This document shows positions 12,201 to 20,000 of a stretch of 64,000 nucleotides of DNA, piece by piece. The translations under genes and the position numbers were made by a program. The notes beneath the pieces are model-generated. The model had not been told where the DNA came from. It did not search any database and saw only the letters and a program-made list of their open reading frames with translations. Position 1 is the first letter of the stretch. Every line of letters begins with the position of its first letter. The stretch is from Ostrinia nubilalis (Eukaryota > Arthropoda > Insecta > Lepidoptera > Crambidae), in assembly GCF_963855985.1 (NCBI RefSeq), contig NC_087114.1, positions 3,249,001-3,313,000 of the forward strand. The letters run 5' to 3'.

Positions 12201-15200
12201 TTATTATCCTTGTGCAATTACTGATACTGACTTCAATTCTCAATATTGTGTCATTTGTTCCAGCGGTAGCAGGAGTATCAGTAGGCGCCAGCACATCGTC
12301 CCCTCGCCGCGTATCCGCCCCACTAGTCCACTTAGCCCCCGCCTCCCTCGCCCACAAACCCCTCCAAATCCACCAGCCACCCCACTCTACCCCACTGGTG
12401 GTGGCCCAATCCCACACCATACATCACGTGGCGCCGAACAAATTGAAAGTGCTTCACGCTCATCCGCTCACTCAGACGCAAAGGACGCAGTTACTGGCCC
12501 AGAATAGGAGCATAGCGCAGTTACCAGCTGTGGTCTCGCTGTCGCCGCTTGGGGAAGCTAAAACTACTAATACAGGTGAGTTTCTAATGGATTACGACTC
12601 AAACTATAAAAGAGACCTTAGAGACAATTCTAGGCCTCTGAGACCACTAAAACCAAAGGTCCCTAGACACTGATTAGAGCTCATAGAGACCTTATCGTCG
12701 TGCTAGGCCTCTGAAACCACCAAAATCAAAGATTCCTAGACCACCGGTTAGATATTTGTTAGCGTAGAAATAGGAGCTCGGTGTCGTCACTTAGTGAAGC
12801 TAAAACTATCATACGGGTGAGTTTATTAAATGTGAAGACCACACCCCCTAGTGGTGACGCAATCCCACACCATACACCACGTGGCGCCGAACAAATTGAA
12901 AGTGCTCCACGCTCACCCGCTCACTCAGACGCAAAGGACGCAGTTACTGGCCCAGAATAGGAGCATAGCGCAGTTACCAGCTGTGGTCTCGCTGTCGCCG
13001 CTTGGGGAAGCTAAAACTACTAATACTGGTAAGTAAATATACTTTAGGACCTTAAAGAGATCTAGAAACAATTATTGGCCTGTGAGACCCCCAAAATCAA
13101 TCGTCCCAAGACACGTTTCTAATAGATTAGGAATTAAGTGTCTAAAGAAGACCTTACGTCATGCTAGGCCTCTGAGGCCACCAAAACCAAAGGTCCCTAG
13201 ACAGGTTTCTATTGGATTAGGAATTAAAAGTGTCTAAAAGAGACCTTAACGTCATGCTAGGCCTCTGAGACCACCAAAATCAAAGGTCCCTAGACACTAG
13301 TTAGAGCTTAGAGTAGGAGTATAGAGCAGTTGCCCGTGGTGGTCTCGCTGTCGCCACTTGGGGAAGCTAAAACTACTAATACAGGTCAGTTTCTAGAGTA
13401 AGTATACTTTATCAGGACCTTAAAGAGATCTAAAAGCAATTTTTGGCCTCTGAGACCACCAAAACCAAAGGTCCCTAGACACGTTTCTATTGGATTAGGA
13501 ATTAAAAGTGTCTAAAAGTGACCTTAAAGTCATGCTAGACCTCAGACCACGAAAACCTAAGGTTCCAAGACCACTGGTTAGATATTTGTTAGCGTAGAAA
13601 TAGGAGCTCGGTGTCGTCACTTAGTGAAGCTAAAATTATCATACGGGTGAGTTTATTAAATGTGAAGACTGAAACCAACCCCTAGTGGTGACGCAATCCC
13701 ACACCATACACCACGTGGCGCCGAACAAATTGAAAGTGCTCCACGCTCACCCGCTCACTCAAACGCAAAGGACGCAGTTACTGGCCCAGAATAGGAGCAT
13801 AGCGCAGTTACCAGCTGTGGTTTCGCTGTCGCCGCTTGGGGAAGCTAAAACTACTAATACTGGTGAGTAAATATACTTTAGGACCTAACGAGATCTAAAA
13901 GCAATTCTTGGCCTCTGAGACCACCAAAACCAAAGGTCCCTAGACACGTTTCTATTGGGTTAGGAATAAAAGTGTCAAAAAGAGACCTTAACGTCATGCT
14001 AGGCCTCTGAGACCACAAAAACTAACGGTCCCGAGTCCACTGGTTAGGTATTTGTTAGCGTAGAAATAAGAGATCGCTGTTGCCACTTGTGGAAGCCAAG
14101 ACTACTAATGCTGGTGAGTTTATTAAATGTAAAGACTGAAACCACCCCCTAGTGGTGGCCCACACCATACACCACGTGGCGCCGAACAAATTGAAAGTGC
14201 TCCACGCTCACCCGCTCACTCAGACGCAAAGGACGCAGTTACTGGCCCAGAATAGGAGCATAGCGCAGTTACCAGCTGTGGTATCGCTGTCGCCGCTTGG
14301 GGAAGCTAAAACTACTAATACAGGTCAGTTTCTAATGGATTAGGGATTAAACATGTCTAAAATAGGCTTTAACGGTGTACTAGAGACCTTAACGCAATTC
14401 TAGGCCTCTGAGACCACTGGTTTATAGATAGTTGTTAGCGCAGAATAAGAGCATAGCGCAGTTACCAGCTGTGGTCTTGCTGTCGCCGCTTGGGGAAGCT
14501 AAAACTACTAATACTGGTGAGTTTCTATATGAGAAATGAAAAGTGTCTAAAAGAGACCTTATTGACATGCTAGGCCTCTGAGACCACCAAAATCAAGGGT
14601 CCTAGACCACTAATTAGGTATTTGTTAGCGTAGAAATAAGAGCATAGCGTAGTTGCCAGCGGTCGTTTCCCTGTCGCTGCTCGATAAAGTAGTAGTAGTT
14701 TTATACGGACGGGTAAGTTTCTAATGGATTAGGAAGTAAAAGTGTCTTAAAGAAACCATTTTTTACGCAGTTGATATCGAATACGTTTGATGTAAACTCA
14801 TACTAAGCCCCTTGTAGCACAGACAGAAGCCAATACGTTAAAGTATCTGAAAAAAAAAAAACATTTTATAGTACATGTCCAATTGTCCACCCACAAACCT
14901 AAAAAGTGTTTATTTTAGTACACATGATTAATTTATCCAATCTCTCCCACCAGCTCTCCTAAAAGCGGCCCCCGGTTCCGTAGCTCAATTCTTCGAGATC
15001 AAGAGCGGTCAGCTCGGCAAGGGCCCGCACCTCGTCAACGTGGTGCGACAACCGCAGCCCGCCAAGTGTGCGCGCGCCGACGCGCCGCCAGCGCCTACGG
15101 CGAAACGACAGCTGGTGTCGTTAGACGGAGCCGCTTTGAAGGGACCGCAGCGAGTTAGTTTGAGCCTCGATGGACGGCCGCTGCTGCGAGCAGCGCTGCC

Positions 15201-16977
15201 TGCTGTCAGAGCGCAGCCTCTAAGGCACCAGGTGAGTCCACACACAAACACACTCGCATGTATTAGACGTCAGTTGGCCAAATGTGCGCGCGCCGACGCG
15301 CCGCCAGCGCCTACGGCGAAACGACAGCTGGTGTCGCTGGACGGAGCCGCTTTGAAGGGACCGCAGCGAGTTAGCCTGAGCCTCGATGGACGCCCGTTAC
15401 TGAGAGCCGCGCTGCCGGCTGTGAGAGCGCAGCCTTTAAGGCACCAGGTGAGTCCACACACACTAGCATACACATACACCCCCATGACAGCATGTCACGC
15501 GCCTACGGCGAAACGACAACTGGTGTCGCTGGACGGAGCCGCTTTGAAGGGACCGCAGCAAGTTAGTTTGAGCCTCGACGGACGCCCGTTACTGAGAGCC
15601 GCGCTGCCGGCTGTCAGAGCGCAGCCTTTGAGGCACCAGGTGAGTCGACACTTCACATACTAGCACATGCCAGTGGCAAAAACACGAATAGTGTCGCTTG
15701 AAGGCGCCATTGTTAAAAGACACGTGTAAGCCTCATTACGCGCTGACCGCAAAGTGATAGCTGGTGTCGCTAGACGGAGCCGCTTTGAAGGGACCGCAGC
15801 GAGTTAGTTTGAGCCTCGATGGACGGCCGTTACTGAGAGCCGCGCTGCCTGCTGTCAGAGCGCAGCCTCTAAGGCACCAGGTGAGTCCACACTCCACATA
15901 CTAGCACATGCCAGTGGAAAAAACACGAATAATGTCGCTAGACGGCGCCGCTGTTAAGAGACACCCTGTGTACGTCTCATTACGCGCCTACGGCGAAACG
16001 ACAACTGGTGTCGCTGGACGGAGCCGCGCTGAAGGGCCCGCAGCGAGTTAGTTTGAGCCTCGATGGACGGCCGCTGCTGCGAGCCGCGCTGCCTGCTGTC
16101 AGAGCGCAGCCTTTAAGGCACCAAGTGAGTCTACACACTAGCATAGATACACACAGTGTTTCACGCGCCTACGGCGAAACGACAACTGGTGTCGTTGGAC
16201 GGAGCCGCTTTGAAGGGACCGCAGCGAGTTAGTTTGAGCCTCGATGGACGGCCGCTGCTGCGAGCCGCGCTGCCTGCTGTCAGAGCGCAGCCTTTAAGGC
16301 ACCAGGTGAGTTATACATACTCTCTTTCTCTCTCTCACGCATATTAGGTGTATCACGCGCTCGCAACTAAGCGACAGCTGGTGTCTCTAGACGGAGCCGC
16401 GTTGAAATGACCGCAGCGAGTTAGTTTGAGCCTCGATGGACGGCCGTTACTGAGAGCCGCGTTGCCTGCTGTCAGAGCGCAGCCTTTAAGGCACCAGGTG
16501 AGTCCACACTCCACATACATTAGCACATGCCCGTGGCAAAAACACAACTAGTGTCGCTTGAAGGCGCCATTGTTGAAAGACACTCTGTGTAAGCCTCATT
16601 ACGCGCCTACCGCCAAGCGGCAGCTGGACGGAGCCGCTTTGAAAGGACCACAGCGAGTCAGCTTGTGTCTTGACGGTCACAGTTACATTACAGTTGACAC
16701 AACAACATTGTTCAGCGTCAAGTTTGAGCTCCGATTAGTTAAACTGTTTTGAATTACAACGAACGTTTTAGGACAATAAAAAAATGCTTTTTAAAAATTG
16801 AGGGCCTTAATTATTTTGCTTTAAAATGACATTTCCATAATAAATAACAACTTATAAGTGTTCAACGTGCATTTAACTTTTTGTAATAAGCCCCAGTGTG
16901 TATAATATTTGCTTTTATTCTACATCAACATCAATTTCACTGCAAGTTCCAAAATAAAAAGTACATGCACAACACTT

Positions 16978-17009
<32 letters not shown>

Positions 17010-20000
17010 ACCACTCACATACATGCTTATAATATTATTGTTATTTTTGACTTCAATTTTTTTTTTAATATTACCATTTGTGATAAATAACTTTATTTTG
17101 TACCGTTCACCGATTTAAGTGTGGGCACTGGCTCCTGTAACACAGGTACATACACCTAGCACAGGAGTCAGGGGTTTCGCAATTTTTATACTGTACTTGT
17201 TTTTATGTCAATAAAGTTATTATTTACTAGCTGACCCGGCGAACTTTGTTCCGCCTTAATGGCAATAAATAAGCAGACTTTTTTTTTAATTTCGAACGGG
17301 ATAAAAAGTATCCTATGTCCTTCTCCTGGTTCTAAACTACCTCCCTGACAATTTTCACCTAAATCGGTTCAGCCGTTCTTGAGTTATAAGTGGTGTAACT
17401 AACACGACTTTCTTTTATATATATAGATTTCATCAAAATCGATTGAGTTGTTTAGGCGTGAAAGCGAGACAGACAGAGTTACTTTCGCATTTATATTTAT
17501 TTATTTATTTATTTATTCATTCATTTGCAATAACATATCAGCACATACAACAGGGTTAGGTCACTCATGTAATCGTCAACACTGTAGTAACTTTTATTAA
17601 ATAATAGGGATCTCAATTTGAATTTAAATTTGTATAATATTAGTATAGATCAACATTAATTTCCAATCTCCCAGATCCAACTCAAGAACCGCACGACCAC
17701 GCTGCAAGTGGCAACGCCGATCGCCCGGAGTTCCGCGGAGCCGTCGTCGTCGATCGCCGCCATTCCGACGCCGTCCAAAACGGCTTCTATACCCAGCGCG
17801 GTGGTGGCTAGCTTGCTGCAGCAGACCAAGGGCGTGCAGTTGGGAAAGGTAAGGTGTTTAGATTTGTAAAAAATATAGTTTCTAAGTTATTTTAAGTAAG
17901 TTGGCTTTACAAGACCACTTTTACACGATCTAATATACAGAGTGACTGTAACGACTGAACATCCTTGTTAGGGACTATAGTACAGGTCATTTTCAGGCAC
18001 ACATAACTAAATAGTTATGTGTATGTCTAGGAAAAAGTCATATCATAGATATTTTTACGTTAACCCAACTACTGCTTCGGGACAATAATGAGGTTCTTAA
18101 CATTTGGATGCAAATGTTAACGTTTAACTTGTTTAATGTCTACAAACAAGACTTAAGGTATGCTAAAACAAGTGTTAAGATGACATGAAAGAGAAGTGTT
18201 TCATTTCTCATTTTCTCAACAACATGACCACAAATTATACAGGGTGTCCCAGAATGGGTGAATCAAACTGCTAGGGGAGATAGCTCTACTAATGTACTAT
18301 CCTTAAAAAATATGAAAAAAAAATAATTTGAGTTCGGAATTTTTTTTTTAAATAAAGTGCTCTAAACTCGAAATCTAGTCTTATTTTCAAAAGTTTGTTT
18401 ACAGATAAACGAAGCGATCATGTACAATTAACATTAGTAAGAAAAAAGTACAAATAAACTCGAAATGCAGCAATTATAGCCAGATACTTAGGCAAAGCTG
18501 ATTTATTTTCACTTTTTCAAAAAAAAATTTTTTGTGCCCTTATGCGCTTTTTTTTTTTTTTTTTCATATTTTTTAGGGATAGTACATTATTAGAGCTACC
18601 TCCCCTAGCAGTTTGATTCACCAATTCTGGGACACCCTGTATGTAGGAGATCGTATCTAGTCATGTGGAAGAATCTACTTCGTAGAGTGAACTCGGTCAG
18701 TGCCTGAGGTATGAGAGCGGCACGGGAGGGGTGACATTGACATATTATGAAGTCTCGCTGACGTATGACGTTACAAAAACACCCTCCCGTGCCGCTTCCA
18801 TACCTCAGCAGGCACTGATTGAGTGAATTAGGCTCCAAGGTGACGAGCTATCAATCCGTTGTCATGATGATAATGACCACTCCAAATCTCAAACTAATAT
18901 CACTTGTTTAATGTTGAAATGCGTTATGATGATGCTTGAATACTCATATTTGTTTACCTTCCCAGGGCGGCCAAAAGATAGCCATCTCGGGCCCCGGCGG
19001 GCAGGCGCTGGCCGCCAACGTGCAGGCCATCGCCTTCACCGCGGCGCAGCTGCGCGCGCGCCAGGCCCGCCTGCAGCCGCCCGCCAAGCCCAAACCGTGA
19101 GTATAATAATAATAAAGTCTTTATAATGTATATGAACAGGTCAGCGCGCCGGCTTGGGTTTGATTATATCGTATACTAGACAGCCGAGCCACTTTGAGCC
19201 GCTGCTGTTACAATACAAAGCGACAATTAGTTGCTTTAGACGGCGCTGAAGCAACAACTAGAGTTGCTAGATGGCGCCGAAGGGACAACCAGTGTCTCTA
19301 GATGGCACCAAAGTGACTAGTGTCTAGATGGTGCCAAAGCGACAACTAGTGTCTCTAGACGGCACCAAAGTGACTAGTGTCTAGACGGTGCCAAAGCGAC
19401 AGCCAGTGTTGCTAGACGGCGCCGAAGCCACAAGCAGTGTCTCTAGACAGCGCCAAAGTGACTAGTGTCTAGACGGCGCCAAAGGGATAACTAATGTCTG
19501 TAGACGGTGCCAAAGGGACAACCAGTGTTGCTAGACGGCGCCGAAAGGGCAACTAGTGTCTCTAGACGGCACCAAAGTGACTAGTGTCTTGATGGTGCCA
19601 AAACGACAACTAGAGTTGCTAGACGGCGCCAAAACGACAATTAGTGTCTAGGCGACGCCAAAGCGACATGTTGTGTCTCTAGACGGCGCCGAAAGGGCAA
19701 CTAGTGTTAAAGACGGCGCCAAAGCGACAACTAGTGTCTCTAGACGGCGCCAAAGGGATAACTAGTTTCTTTAGACGGTGCCAAAGGGACAACCAGTGTC
19801 TATAGACAGTGCCAAAGGGACAAATAGTGACTCGAAACGGTGCTAAAGCGACTAGTGTCTCTAGGTGACGCTGAAGCGACAACTAGTGTCTCTAGATGTT
19901 GCCAGAGCAACGACTTGTTTCTTTAGATGGCTAGATCGTATATTTAAGACGGCCACACGTCACTCGCAACGCGTATAACATTTAGAAAATCGCATTGACA

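Larger units (their letters stand above)
12576..14760 (+). repeat. Array of E(Pc) exon-8 copies and intronic spacer repeats
   Basis: Besides the three full copies, shorter pieces ending at a GT donor occur at about 12775-12808, 13320-13385, 13610-13648, 14084-14113, 14440-14516 and 14640-14705. The spacers are themselves repeated: a unit around aggcctctgagaccaccaaa followed by aaaggtccctagac recurs about ten times. The short pieces do not keep the exon's acceptor phase and are probably non-functional. Confidence 0.75.

Noticed and set aside
16978..17012. CRISPR-like regular array
   Set aside because: It is a plain dinucleotide microsatellite; no array with unique spacers exists, and the genome is eukaryotic.
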